Below, piece by piece: positions 9,359 to 20,654 of a stretch of DNA of 64,000 nucleotides; within the stretch, counting starts at the first letter, position 1; each line of letters opens with the position of its first letter. The stretch spans positions 1,392,001-1,456,000 of the forward strand of contig CP163498.1 of NCBI GenBank assembly GCA_041071465.1, written 5' to 3'. Source of the DNA: Pseudomonas putida. GTDB lineage: Bacteria > Pseudomonadota > Gammaproteobacteria > Pseudomonadales > Pseudomonadaceae. The notes under the pieces were generated by a model, which was not told where the DNA came from, made no database searches, and saw nothing but the letters and a program-made list of their open reading frames with translations. A program made the translations under genes and the position numbers.

Positions 9359-10504
9359 ATGATCATTTCTGCCTCTACCGACTATCGCGCCGCGGCCCAA
9401 CGCAAGCTGCCTCCCTTCCTGTTCCACTACGCCGATGGCGGCGCCTACGCCGAGCACACCCTGCGCCACAACGTCTCGGACCTGGCCAGCATTGCCCTGC
9501 GCCAGCGCGTGCTGAACAACATGTCCGAGCTCAGCCTTTCCACCCGCCTGTTCGACGAAACCCTGAGCATGCCGGTGGCCCTGGCCCCGGTCGGCCTCAC
9601 CGGCATGTACGCCCGCCGTGGCGAAGTGCAGGCGGCGCGTGCGGCGGCCGCCCATGGCATCCCGTTCACCATGTCCACGGTGTCGGTGTGCCCGATCGAA
9701 GAAGTGGCGCCCGCCATCGACCGGCCGATGTGGTTCCAGCTGTATGTGCTCAAGGACCGCGGCTTCATGCGTAACGCCCTGGAGCGGGCCAAGGCTGCCG
9801 GGGTCAAGACCCTGGTATTCACCGTCGACATGCCAGTGCCCGGCGCCCGCTACCGCGACGCCCACTCCGGCATGAGCGGCAAGAACGGCCCGCTGCGCCG
9901 CGTGCTGCAAGCCATGACCCACCCAGAGTGGGCATGGGATGTCGGCGTGATGGGCCGCCCGCATGACCTGGGCAACATTTCCAAATACCGTGGCAACCCA
10001 ACCGGCCTTGCCGACTACATCGGCTGGCTGGGCAACAACTTCGACCCGTCCATTTCCTGGAAAGACCTGGAATGGATTCGTGAGTACTGGGACGGCCCGA
10101 TGATCATCAAGGGCATCCTCGACGCCGACGACGCCCGCGATGCGGTCAAGTTCGGTGCCGACGGTATCGTCGTGTCCAACCACGGCGGGCGTCAGCTCGA
10201 CGGCGTGCTGTCCAGTGCCCGCGCCCTTCCGGCGATTGCCGACGCGGTCAAGGGCGACCTCAAGATTCTGGCCGACTCCGGCATTCGCAGCGGCCTCGAC
10301 GTGGTGCGCATGATCGCCCTGGGCGCCGACACCGTCTTGATCGGCCGCGCCTTCCTCTACGCCCTTGCCGTGCATGGCCAGGCTGGCGTGAAGAACTTGC
10401 TGGAGCTGTTCGAGAAAGAAATGCGCGTGGCCATGGTGCTGACCGGTGCCAAGTCGATCAGCGAGATCACCCGTGACTCGCTGGTACGCGAACTGGGCGC
10501 CTGA
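9359..10504 (+). CDS. lldD: L-lactate dehydrogenase (FMN, quinone-linked)
   Basis: A 381-aa FMN-dependent alpha-hydroxyacid dehydrogenase that oxidises L-lactate to pyruvate and passes electrons to the quinone pool at the inner membrane. The catalytic signature [10 protein letters not shown] is present near residue 273, as are the FMN-site [12 protein letters not shown] and [10 protein letters not shown]. Length equals E. coli LldD closely. Second gene of the lactate operon. Confidence 0.97.
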   Translation: MIISASTDYRAAAQRKLPPFLFHYADGGAYAEHTLRHNVSDLASIALRQRVLNNMSELSLSTRLFDETLSMPVALAPVGLTGMYARRGEVQAARAAAAHGIPFTMSTVSVCPIEEVAPAIDRPMWFQLYVLKDRGFMRNALERAKAAGVKTLVFTVDMPVPGARYRDAHSGMSGKNGPLRRVLQAMTHPEWAWDVGVMGRPHDLGNISKYRGNPTGLADYIGWLGNNFDPSISWKDLEWIREYWDGPMIIKGILDADDARDAVKFGADGIVVSNHGGRQLDGVLSSARALPAIADAVKGDLKILADSGIRSGLDVVRMIALGADTVLIGRAFLYALAVHGQAGVKNLLELFEKEMRVAMVLTGAKSISEITRDSLVRELGA

Positions 10505-10579
10505 CCGCCTGCAAGAACGACCGCCTGATTGACCCGGGGCATGTGGCGCACAGACGCCACAGCCCCGCGAGGAGATTGC

Positions 10580-13388
<2,809 letters not shown>

Positions 13389-13407
13389 AGGCTGGCACCT
13401 TCACCTT

Positions 13408-13601
13408 TGTAGGAGCGGCCTTGTGTCGCGATCGGGCCGCAAAGCGGCCCCACGATTTATGCACCCACGCTGACATCCTAGGGCTGCTTCGCAGCCCGAT
13501 CGCGACACAAGGCCGCTCCTACACAGGTACAGCGCAAGCCCGGGCCAAGCACGGTCCAGTGGGAGCGGCTTCAGCCGCGAACACCGGCAAAGCCGGTGCC
13601 A
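13408..13601. repeat. REP cluster (inverted pair plus third unit)
   Basis: Unit 1 (13408-13451) and its inverted copy (13481-13522) share taggagcggccttgtgtcgcg on opposite strands. A third, different-type unit follows at 13559-13601 (gtgggagcggcttcagccgc, then accggcaaagccggt). This fills the 316-bp gap between dld and the next small gene; no ORF is credible here. Confidence 0.88.
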
Positions 13602-13704
13602 TCCCCCTCTCATATCGCCCCGCCACCATCCCGATTGAACCCCCGCCAATCCCCCACAGTCCACCTTACAGGCCCACCTTCCAGAGGCCCCAGAGGAGAC
13701 ACCC

Positions 13705-13995
13705 ATGAAAGGTACCGCGCTTTCGGCCCTGTTCGCGGCCGCCACCCTGCTGGCTTCGCCGGTGTTCGCCGCCGAAGACCTTTGCACCACCAACCTGCAA
13801 AAGATCGACGACAGCATGGCCACTGCCGGCGCCACCTCCGAGGGCCTGGACAAAGCCATCACCGAGCACGTCGACAAAGCCAAGGCCGCCCAGGCCTCGG
13901 GCGACACCAAGGAATGCATCGCCATCACCAGCAAAGTGCTGGAGCGCCTGGAAAAAACCGAGAAAGGCAGCGGCACCGGCAGCGGCGGTGCGTAA
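13705..13995 (+). CDS. Small periplasmic protein of unknown function
   Basis: A 96-aa protein with a clear Sec signal peptide (MKGTALSALFAAATLLASPVFA, cleavage after AxA near residue 23; quoted here as its first 12 residues MKGTALSALFAA and the site PVFA-AED). The mature part is about 73 residues, helical and charged, with two Cys (EDLCTTNL and TKECIAI) that could form a disulfide, and a Gly/Ser-rich tail. GGAG precedes the ATG by a suitable distance. I do not recognise a characterised family; the arrangement dld / small protein / ssrA appears native to P. putida. Confidence 0.8.
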   Translation: MKGTALSALFAAATLLASPVFAAEDLCTTNLQKIDDSMATAGATSEGLDKAITEHVDKAKAAQASGDTKECIAITSKVLERLEKTEKGSGTGSGGA

Positions 13996-14094
13996 GCCCG
14001 AAGGCGGGCGACAGGACCGGCTGTCGACGTCGCCCGCGCAATGCCGTATACTCCATCCCACGCGCCGTAAGGTGCGTTAGCGTAACGCTAGTGT

Positions 14095-14493
14095 GGGGCC
14101 GATTAGGATTCGACGCCGGTAGCGAAACTCTAGGTGCATGCCGAGTTGGTAACAGAACTCGTAAATCCACTGTTGCAACTTTTATAGTTGCCAATGACGA
14201 AAACTACGGCGCGGAGTTCAAGCTGGCCGCTTAAGCGGTCCTCTTGACCCGTTGCTTCTGGTAGCTTCGGCTCCAGCAATCACTAGGGGATGCCTGTAAA
14301 CCCGAACTGATTGTCATACAGAACAGGATCGTCGCGTAGCACGTTGTGGGCGAAGTGACTAAAACTTACACAACTCATCCAAAGCACCCTGCCCGTCGGG
14401 CGGCTGCGGATTAAATCAGTAGACACGGCTAAGCATGTAGTACCGACAGCGGAGTACTGGCGGACGGGGGTTCAAATCCCCCCGGCTCCACCA
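14095..14493 (+). ncRNA. ssrA: Transfer-messenger RNA (tmRNA)
   Basis: The 5' end GGGGCCG (14095-14101) pairs with CGGCTCC near the 3' end, which finishes ACCA at 14490-14493; the T-arm GGGGGTTCAAATCCCCC lies just before it. The 5' part contains the tmRNA signature GATTAGGATTCGACGCCGGT. The tag frame (14190-14234) encodes ANDENYGAEFKLAA then TAA, ending in the LAA degron. It works with SmpB. Its 3' end doubles as the integration site of the downstream island, and the sequence restores an intact tRNA-like end. Confidence 0.98.
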
Positions 14494-14496
14494 AAT
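14480..14496 (+). other. attL: island junction at the ssrA 3' end
   Basis: ccccggctccaccaaat spans the last 14 bases of ssrA plus three more. A near-identical copy lacking one T lies at 32955-32970, giving the expected direct repeat for a tyrosine-integrase island. Both copies are followed within about 40 bp by a similar acgtctttttt tract. Confidence 0.8.
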
Positions 14497-14505
14497 GATC
14501 AATCA

Positions 14506-14531
14506 AAGACGTCCACGGACGTCTTTTTTTT
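14506..14531 (+). terminator. Terminator of ssrA
   Basis: AAGACGTCC / GGACGTCTT stem (14508-14523) followed by T8. It lies 13 nt after the tmRNA CCA end and just inside the island boundary, so the island (or the ancestral site copy) supplies it. Confidence 0.85.
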
Positions 14532-14608
14532 GTGCCTGGAAGTCAGTGAAATCAAGGGCTTACTGCTCTTTTGAGGACCACAATGGTTTTTTGAGTTCCA
14601 GCCATCCC

Positions 14609-14658
14609 GGTATTCCCGGTGGTATTCCAGCCTACCTGGGGCTAATCTTGGGAATACC
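14609..14658. repeat. GGTATTCC arm-type repeats, left end
   Basis: GGTATTCC occurs at 14609-14616 and 14621-14628 and inverted at 14651-14658, between attL and the integrase gene. The same octamer recurs twice at the right end (32872-32892). These are probable arm-type binding sites of the integrase and may overlap its promoter. Confidence 0.6.
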
Positions 14659-14682
14659 AAAAGGTGTCATGGAGCTTCTCCC

Positions 14683-15939
14683 ATGTGCGCTCAAACAGCT
14701 CGCCTCTCCGACCGCCAGCTCAAGGCAGTCAAGCCCAAAGACAAGGACTATGTCCTCACGGATGGCGACGGCCTCCAGCTCCGAGTCCGGGTCAACCGCT
14801 CGATGCAGTGGAATTTCAACTACAGGCATCCGGTCACCAAAAATCGAATCAACATGGCGCTCGGCTCCTACCCTGAGGTCTCTCTGGCGCAAGCTCGGCG
14901 GAAAGCGGTTGAGGCTAGGGAAGTACTTGCGCAGGGGATTGATCCCAAAGCTCAGCGCAATGAGCTCGCGCAGGCCAAGCTAGCCGAGACGGAACATACG
15001 TTCGAGAAAGTAGCTAGCGCCTGGTTCGAGCTGAAAAAGGACTCGGTCACGCCGGCCTATGCTGAGGACATCTGGCGCTCACTCACTCTGCACGTTTTCC
15101 CGAGTATGAAATCGACTCCGATCTCGGAAGTCAGCGCACCGATGGTGATAAAGATCCTTCGCCCTATAGAAGCCAAAGGCAGCTTGGAAACGGTGAAGCG
15201 TCTTAGCCAGCGCCTCAACGAGATCATGACCTATGGGGTCAATTCGGGAATGATCTTCGCGAACCCGCTCAGCGGGATTCGGGCGGTATTCAAGAAACCG
15301 AAGAAAGAAAACATGGCGGCGCTACCACCCGAGGAGCTTCCTGAACTCATGCTGGAAATAGCGAACGCCAGTATCAAGCGCACGACCCGCTGCCTGATCG
15401 AATGGCAGTTGCACACCATGACTCGCCCCGCCGAGGCGGCGACTACTCGTTGGGCAGACATCGATTTTGAAAGGCGTGTCTGGACCATCCCACCGGAGCG
15501 GATGAAGAAGCGCCGACCGCACAGCATCCCGTTGAGCGATCAAGCCATGTCATTGCTGGAGATACTGAGGTCCCACAGTGGTCATCGAGAATACGTCTTC
15601 CCGGCAGACCGAAACCCTCGTACTCATGCCAATAGCCAGACCGCCAACATGGCGTTGAAACGCATGGGCTTCCAGGACCGCTTGGTCAGCCACGGCATGC
15701 GCTCGATGGCCAGCACCATATTGAATGAACATGGGTGGGACCCGGAGCTCATCGAAGTGGCGCTGGCGCACGTCGACAAGGATGAGGTGCGCAGTGCCTA
15801 CAACCGAGCCGACTACATCGAGCGACGGCGGCCGATGATGGCTTGGTGGAGCGAGTACATTCTGAAGGCGTCGACGGGCAATCTCTCGGCCAGCGCGATG
15901 AATGTGGCTAGGGATCGGAACGTAGTACCCATCCGATAG
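14683..15939 (+). CDS. P4-family tyrosine integrase
   Basis: A 418-aa site-specific recombinase responsible for insertion at ssrA. It has an N-terminal DUF4102 arm-binding domain (LTDGDGLQLRVRVN), a core-binding SAM-like domain (about 105-200) and a C-terminal catalytic domain with R248 (TMTRPAEAA), H337-x-x-R340 (SHGMRSMAST), H363 (LAHVDKDE) and nucleophile Y373 (VRSAYNRADY). All catalytic residues are present, so it should be active. It is transcribed away from ssrA, the usual orientation for P4-like islands. Confidence 0.95.
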   Translation: MCAQTARLSDRQLKAVKPKDKDYVLTDGDGLQLRVRVNRSMQWNFNYRHPVTKNRINMALGSYPEVSLAQARRKAVEAREVLAQGIDPKAQRNELAQAKLAETEHTFEKVASAWFELKKDSVTPAYAEDIWRSLTLHVFPSMKSTPISEVSAPMVIKILRPIEAKGSLETVKRLSQRLNEIMTYGVNSGMIFANPLSGIRAVFKKPKKENMAALPPEELPELMLEIANASIKRTTRCLIEWQLHTMTRPAEAATTRWADIDFERRVWTIPPERMKKRRPHSIPLSDQAMSLLEILRSHSGHREYVFPADRNPRTHANSQTANMALKRMGFQDRLVSHGMRSMASTILNEHGWDPELIEVALAHVDKDEVRSAYNRADYIERRRPMMAWWSEYILKASTGNLSASAMNVARDRNVVPIR

Positions 15940-16905
15940 GGCGCGGCGACAACGGCGACACTGGCGACAGACCGCGTGCCATCTACATCCTTGCCGTCTG
16001 AGCGGATGGCGACAGTCGCCAACTCGCCTCGATTTTGGCTTCTCCGGCTAAGCCCGTGAGCATGGGGAGGCTTCGCATCCCCATGCTCACGGGCTAACAC
16101 TAGAAAAGCGACAAACGGCCACTCTGCCACTGACACCCACCGACTTCCAAAGCACGCCAGAGGTGGAATCTGGCGCATTTCCATGTGCCCGTCACCAATT
16201 GACCCGTGCCGCGGCGACCGATAGAACGAAGATTCAAAGCGCTGCCTTAGGCAGCACCCCAGATGACCAGAGCCTTCAAGGTCATGCCGCTAACCCGGTG
16301 GTTCAACCCAAAGTGCGATTCGCGCCCGGAGGCTCGCACAGTCATTCGCCAGAATGATGGACGCCCTCTAAACAATCCGCCTAGTGCGGCTGCCCGCTAA
16401 CCCTTTAGCCCTGCAGCAACGAACCTGCTCGGCCAATGTTTTGCGCCAACCGTTCGCCCGTCTCTTTTTCCAGAAAAGAGACGGGCGCTCCTACCACTGC
16501 TGCAGCCCTCATCGTACATGGCTTTGCGGCAATTCCCCTCGTGACAATCGGCGTGACAAGCGCCGATGTCACCAGCAACAGCGCTGTAGATGATGGTGCC
16601 GCAGACCAGGGAATGGACTGCACCTGACTGACAGTCAGGCATGCCCCAGTCATCGCATTGCTGCTTGCACATGGCTCAGGATCTCGCGGCACGGGTCTCG
16701 TCAGCCAATGCAGCCTCCACCCGCCCACCGGTAACGGTGCTCAGGAGGCCAGATCATGAGATGCCCTTGCTCCTGGTCGTAAGGAGCCGCCAGTCCCGCG
16801 TCAGTGGACACCCTCACAGGTCGCAGGGGCCTTGATCCCTGATAACACTCAGCATTCTTGGCGGGATGACGTGAGGGAGAGATCGGTAATTTATGGAGGA
16901 CGGCT
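15940..16905. other. 966-bp non-coding segment with iterons and two perfect hairpins
   Basis: No credible gene: short frames here lack RBS and homologous appearance, and no AlpA-like regulator is seen. Contents: GGCGACA at exact 9-bp spacing (15945, 15954, 15963) and again at 16008 inside the palindrome GGCGACAGTCGCC; an 18-bp perfect stem AGCCCGTGAGCATGGGGA (16051-16068) with its complement at 16078-16095 and a 9-nt loop; a 14-bp perfect stem CGCCCGTCTCTTTT (16455-16468) with complement 16474-16487 and a 5-nt loop. Confidence 0.75.
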
Positions 16906-18303
16906 ATGCAACTGCGCGAAGTACAAGGGCCACCACGCCCCTTGTTGGAACAGCAGGTTACGCCCCTACCCTACCCGGTCGCGGCGCTGGGCGATCTATT
17001 GGGGCCTGCCGTGGAACGCATGGCCGATGTGATCGGCGTGCCCTGCGCCATGGCCGCGCAATCCATTCTGGCCACGGCAGCTTTAGCGAGCCAGGCGCAC
17101 GCCAATGTTCACCTCGACGGCCGAATCTATCCGTTGTCGCTGTACTTGCTGACGGTGGCTTGCTCGGGTGATCGCAAAAGCGCGGTGGACCATATTGCAC
17201 TGCAGGCCGTACGCGACTGGGAAAGACAGCAGTGGATCGCCTATGGCGAACAGCTCAAGGCGCACCGAGCTGCAATGAGCCTCACCGCGAAGTCACCGAC
17301 CTCGAAGAAGTCAGCACAGCTAGCGCTGGACGCCCAACCTGAACCCGTCCAACCGAGACTCCTCAGTGCTGAGCCGACCATTGAAGGCCTGGTCAAAAGC
17401 CTCTGCCATGGTTTGCCGAGCATGGGGCTGTTCAGCGATGAAGGCGGGCAGTTTTTGGGCGGCAGCACCATGAGCAAGGACAACATGATCAAGGCGATCA
17501 CTCACTTGTCGACGTTATGGGACGGTAGCCCGATTGATCGGTCACGCGCGATGGCTGGGGAAAGTCTGCGTGCCTATGACCGCCGCCTCAGCATGCACTT
17601 GATGCTGCAACCACGCCTGGCAGACCGCTTGCTGCAGGACGCTGATATCAAAGACCAAGGCATCCTGGGACGTTGCCTGATCAGTTGGCCCGAGCGTCTG
17701 GTTGGACAACGGCTGTACAAAGCCATCGACCTGACCCGAGATCCAAAGGTGCACCTGTACCAGCAGCGCATTGCCGCGCTGATGCAGAAGCCTTGGTCAC
17801 GCCATAAAGACGGCGGCCTCAACCCTGCGGCCCTGGAGTTGAGCCCCCGCGCCCGTGAGGCCTGGATTGCCATTCACGACACCATTGAATGCGAGTCAGG
17901 GGAGTTCGGCGAGTTGGTCAACGTGCAAGCTGCCGCGGGCAAAGCCGCCGCGAACGTACTACGCATGGCTGGTGTGATGGCGGTGGTTGAGGAATCGACT
18001 GTATTGGAAGACATGCACATTCAGCGCGCCTCCACGCTGATGGATTACTACCTGGCCGAGAACCAACGCCTGACTGAACAGGAACCACTGAATAAGCTTC
18101 GCGCAGAGGCTGATTGCCTGCTGCGCTGGTTGATAAAGAAGAACTGGCCACCGTTTCGCCTACGCGACCTTACGCGCAACGGCCCCCGCTTTGCCCGTAA
18201 AAGCACGCGGCACACCTTCGAGTTATTGCTGCAACTGGTTGCCCATAACTGGCTGGACAATGACGGGGACATATTCGAGGTGCGCCATGTTCCGACTCAA
18301 TGA
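16906..18303 (+). CDS. DUF3987 (YfjI-like) island protein
   Basis: A 465-aa protein of the DUF3987/YfjI type, common directly downstream of integrases in proteobacterial islands and usually described as replication- or primase-associated without proof. Visible features: VAALGDLLGPAVERMADVIG near the N-terminus, a helicase-like P-loop-region relic (ACSGDRKSAVDH, where the Walker lysine context is present but atypical), GLFSDEGGQFLGG near residue 179, and a C-terminal winged-helix-like segment (RLRDLTRNGP, FELLLQLVAHNWL). Start chosen at 16906 following GGAGGACGGCT. It overlaps the next gene by 17 bp. Confidence 0.75.
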   Translation: MQLREVQGPPRPLLEQQVTPLPYPVAALGDLLGPAVERMADVIGVPCAMAAQSILATAALASQAHANVHLDGRIYPLSLYLLTVACSGDRKSAVDHIALQAVRDWERQQWIAYGEQLKAHRAAMSLTAKSPTSKKSAQLALDAQPEPVQPRLLSAEPTIEGLVKSLCHGLPSMGLFSDEGGQFLGGSTMSKDNMIKAITHLSTLWDGSPIDRSRAMAGESLRAYDRRLSMHLMLQPRLADRLLQDADIKDQGILGRCLISWPERLVGQRLYKAIDLTRDPKVHLYQQRIAALMQKPWSRHKDGGLNPAALELSPRAREAWIAIHDTIECESGEFGELVNVQAAAGKAAANVLRMAGVMAVVEESTVLEDMHIQRASTLMDYYLAENQRLTEQEPLNKLRAEADCLLRWLIKKNWPPFRLRDLTRNGPRFARKSTRHTFELLLQLVAHNWLDNDGDIFEVRHVPTQ

Positions 18304-18646
18304 CGCCGTGCGCCGCTATCAGGCGCAACATTGCTCGCCGACCGAGTTACGGCGTGTCGCCGCCACTGCCACCACTTTGTCGCCACGTGCCAATCCAGAT
18401 GCGGCGGGGGTTGTCGCCAGTGTCGCCGCTGTCGCCGCTCCAACATCTGAGTCAATCGACCTCACTCGGCTTATCGAGCAGTTGCAAGAAGAAGGGGCTT
18501 TGCTGCAACGCAGCGAAAATGCCCTCCTCATCCGCCCAGCGCACTGGGGACAGTTGGACACCATCGGCCCCCATTGGAAAGCCCTGCTGCTGCTCCTTCA
18601 AACCAATGATCAAGGTGAAGACAATGGCGCTGGTCGGTCGGCGTGA
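18287..18646 (+). CDS. Small island protein of unknown function
   Basis: A 119-aa protein, start ATG at 18287 overlapping the DUF3987 gene end (MFRLNDAVRRYQAQH). The middle contains an Ala/Val run (VVASVAAVAAP) encoded by TGTCGCC repeats at 9-bp spacing, and the C-terminus (IEQLQEEGALLQRSENALL) looks helical. No family recognised. Its position between the DUF3987 gene and the recombinase, with overlapping ends, indicates one operon. The repeat-encoded segment may reflect a DNA-level function. Confidence 0.6.
   Translation: MFRLNDAVRRYQAQHCSPTELRRVAATATTLSPRANPDAAGVVASVAAVAAPTSESIDLTRLIEQLQEEGALLQRSENALLIRPAHWGQLDTIGPHWKALLLLLQTNDQGEDNGAGRSA
18412..18436 (-). repeat. Second iteron cluster (inverted), 9-bp period
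   Basis: TGTCGCC at 18412, 18421 and 18430, with further copies at 18355 and 18378. It is the reverse complement of the GGCGACA iterons at 15945-15969 with the same 9-bp period, 2.4 kb away on the other side of the DUF3987 gene. Confidence 0.65.
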
Positions 18647-19604
18647 CGGTCGCAACTTTGGCTACGGTCGCCAACTGAGCTATGCCGGTCGGCAGGCACT
18701 GGAAGATCTGTTTGCCGGCGGCCACTTCTCCACCGTCAAAGCACACAGCGATCGCTGGCAAGCCTTCGTGCGCTGGTGCCGGTCAGAGGACGGCCCCGGT
18801 TACAACGATGCACGCCAGATTGATCGACAGACGCTGCTAGAGTACGTCGCGTACCTACGTCAGCAGATCCAGCAAGGCGATCTGTGCATCGCTACCGCGC
18901 AAAACCGCCTGAGCAGCGTTAACCGCACCCTCGCTGCGCTGCGCGGTGATCAGCACGTGAGAGTCATCAGCCCGTGCCAGGCGTTAGGGCAGCAGCGCTC
19001 CAACGTACGCACTCGAGCACCAGATGGCCAAGACCATCAAGAAGTACAGCGAGTGCTTCATTCGCTTGTTGAGCAGCAACACGAGCGAATAGCGGCCGTT
19101 GTCATGCTGGCCCGCGCAACGGGTATGCGCCTGCGTGAAGCGATCCTGGCGGATCTGCCACGCCTGCAACGCGAAGCAGTGCACCTAGGCCGCATCAATA
19201 TTCAGGACGGTACCAAAGGAGGCCGCTCAGGGGCATCTGCACCACGTTGGATCATTGCCACTGAACAAGTTAACGCGGCCCTCCAATTTGCGCTTGATGC
19301 GTCGCCGCCCCGAAGCCGCAACTTGCTCGCCAGCGACGAAAGCTACGCCGCATTCCTGCAAAAGACCGTGCTCCCCGCCCGCGAAACGCTGCATGAACAC
19401 GGACTGAAGGGGCTCCATGACCTACGAGCAGCCTACGCATGCGAGCGTTATGAGCAACTCACGGGCCATACCGCCCCGGTCAATCGTAGCCACTGCTATC
19501 GCATTGACCGCGGCCTTGATCAACTGGCGCGCCAACAGATCAGCCTTGAGCTTGGGCATAACCGGATCGATGTGGTTTCGGCCTACATTGGAGGTCGAGC
19601 GTGA
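18624..19604 (+). CDS. Second tyrosine recombinase (integrase-domain protein)
   Basis: A 326-aa protein of the Integrase_1 / phage SAM-like recombinase group. It has an N-terminal core-binding domain (about 20-110, TVKAHSDRWQAFVRWC) and a catalytic domain with ARATGMRLREA (Arg I), HDLRAAYACERY (HxLR, Arg II region) and LELGHNRIDVVSAYIG (box with H and terminal Tyr). Start ATG at 18624 with AAGGTGAAG upstream; 23 bp overlap with the previous gene. It is separate from the P4 integrase, so the island encodes two recombinases; its target is unknown. Confidence 0.75.
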   Translation: MALVGRRDGRNFGYGRQLSYAGRQALEDLFAGGHFSTVKAHSDRWQAFVRWCRSEDGPGYNDARQIDRQTLLEYVAYLRQQIQQGDLCIATAQNRLSSVNRTLAALRGDQHVRVISPCQALGQQRSNVRTRAPDGQDHQEVQRVLHSLVEQQHERIAAVVMLARATGMRLREAILADLPRLQREAVHLGRINIQDGTKGGRSGASAPRWIIATEQVNAALQFALDASPPRSRNLLASDESYAAFLQKTVLPARETLHEHGLKGLHDLRAAYACERYEQLTGHTAPVNRSHCYRIDRGLDQLARQQISLELGHNRIDVVSAYIGGRA

Positions 19605-19876
19605 CCAAGCCCTTCGATATGGCGCTGTTCCTGAGCGGCGTACTGACTGGCTCGAAGGCCACCCAGCAACGACATCTACGGCAAGCCCGAATCATGCAAG
19701 CTGCCATTCAACAGCGATGGCAGCGAGATAATCCTTGGACCTGGCAGCTCAAGCATTTGCGCTGGTTTCTCACTCAGCACCTGAAAGACCATACCGACGC
19801 CACCCGGTATTACTATCGACTCACAGCTCTTTTGCTCTGGAAGCGATTAGGGAGAGTCCGAGAGCTGCTGATGTGA
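19601..19876 (+). CDS. Small island protein of unknown function
   Basis: A 91-aa basic protein starting at GTG 19601 and overlapping the recombinase stop (GTGA). Trp- and Arg-rich, predicted helical (RQARIMQAAIQQRWQ, WQLKHLRWFLTQHL). No family recognised; it is translationally coupled to the recombinase and may be its partner. Confidence 0.6.
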   Translation: MTKPFDMALFLSGVLTGSKATQQRHLRQARIMQAAIQQRWQRDNPWTWQLKHLRWFLTQHLKDHTDATRYYYRLTALLLWKRLGRVRELLM

Positions 19877-19934
19877 TATTCGCCGAGTCCTAGCCTAGCC
19901 CACCAGTCGCACTTACAATCGGGCAAGTGCAACC

Positions 19935-20654
19935 TCACTCTTTCCAAACCTCAGCAGCCAACGGCAACTCATTCAACTCGGCGCGGGCCTCGCGCCAGGT
20001 TGGAAAATGCTCCCCGAGGATGGAGATAAAGCGCTCATTGTGGGTGGGTTCGAGCAGGTGAACCATTTCGTGAACGATCACGTACTCAAGCAGGTCTTTA
20101 GGCTTCTTCACCAACTCGGTGTTCAGTCTAATGTTCCCTGCTTGATGGTTACAGCTGCCCCATTTGGTTTTCATCCGCTGCAGGTAATAACCCACCACCT
20201 TCACCTTCAGCTTGCGCTCCCACTTCTCGATTAACAACGGCACCACGGCGTGCAGTTGCCGCTTCTGCCATTCATGGATCACTTCGGCGCGCTTATGTGC
20301 ATCACTGCCCGGGCGAACGGTTAAGGTGATGCGTTTGTGGTCAAGCACCACCGATGGCTTGGTGTCCAAGTGGTTAACCACCATCAGGTAGCGCCGACCC
20401 CAGACATAGTGGCTTTCTCTTTCCACAAACTGACGCGGCGCTTCACGCGCCTGCGCCTCCAGTTTGTTCTGCTGCTCGCGAATCCAGCCCAGCCTGGAAA
20501 TAGCATAAGCCCGGGCGACTTCAAGCCGAGTGCTTGTCGGGGCGACTAACGTTACCCGCCCATCGGGCGGGTGCACGCTCAGGTGAACATTCTTGATGTC
20601 TTTCCTGGTCACTGAAATTGAAATATCGCCTAGCTCAATAATCTCGTTCATCAA
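19935..20654 (-). CDS. YgjP-like M48-type metallohydrolase (DUF45/WLM)
   Basis: A 239-aa zinc metalloprotease-like protein with the active-site motif VHEMVHLLEPTHNERF (HExxH plus distal H/E) near residue 190 and the family block KTKWGSCN with N near residue 165. YgjP-type proteins are often linked to type I restriction loci; their substrate is uncertain (peptidase, or a nucleotide hydrolase in E. coli). The ATG overlaps the hsdR stop by 4 bp, so it is the last gene of the hsd operon. Confidence 0.85.
   Translation of the reverse strand: MMNEIIELGDISISVTRKDIKNVHLSVHPPDGRVTLVAPTSTRLEVARAYAISRLGWIREQQNKLEAQAREAPRQFVERESHYVWGRRYLMVVNHLDTKPSVVLDHKRITLTVRPGSDAHKRAEVIHEWQKRQLHAVVPLLIEKWERKLKVKVVGYYLQRMKTKWGSCNHQAGNIRLNTELVKKPKDLLEYVIVHEMVHLLEPTHNERFISILGEHFPTWREARAELNELPLAAEVWKE

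Noticed and set aside
7481..10375. 964-codon minus-strand frame opposite lldP/lldD
   Set aside because: Shadow of two well-identified genes; composition is His/Gln/Gly/Arg-rich, as expected of an antisense frame.
13408..13601. Possible CRISPR-like array
   Set aside because: Only inverted REP units are present; no regularly spaced direct repeats or cas genes.
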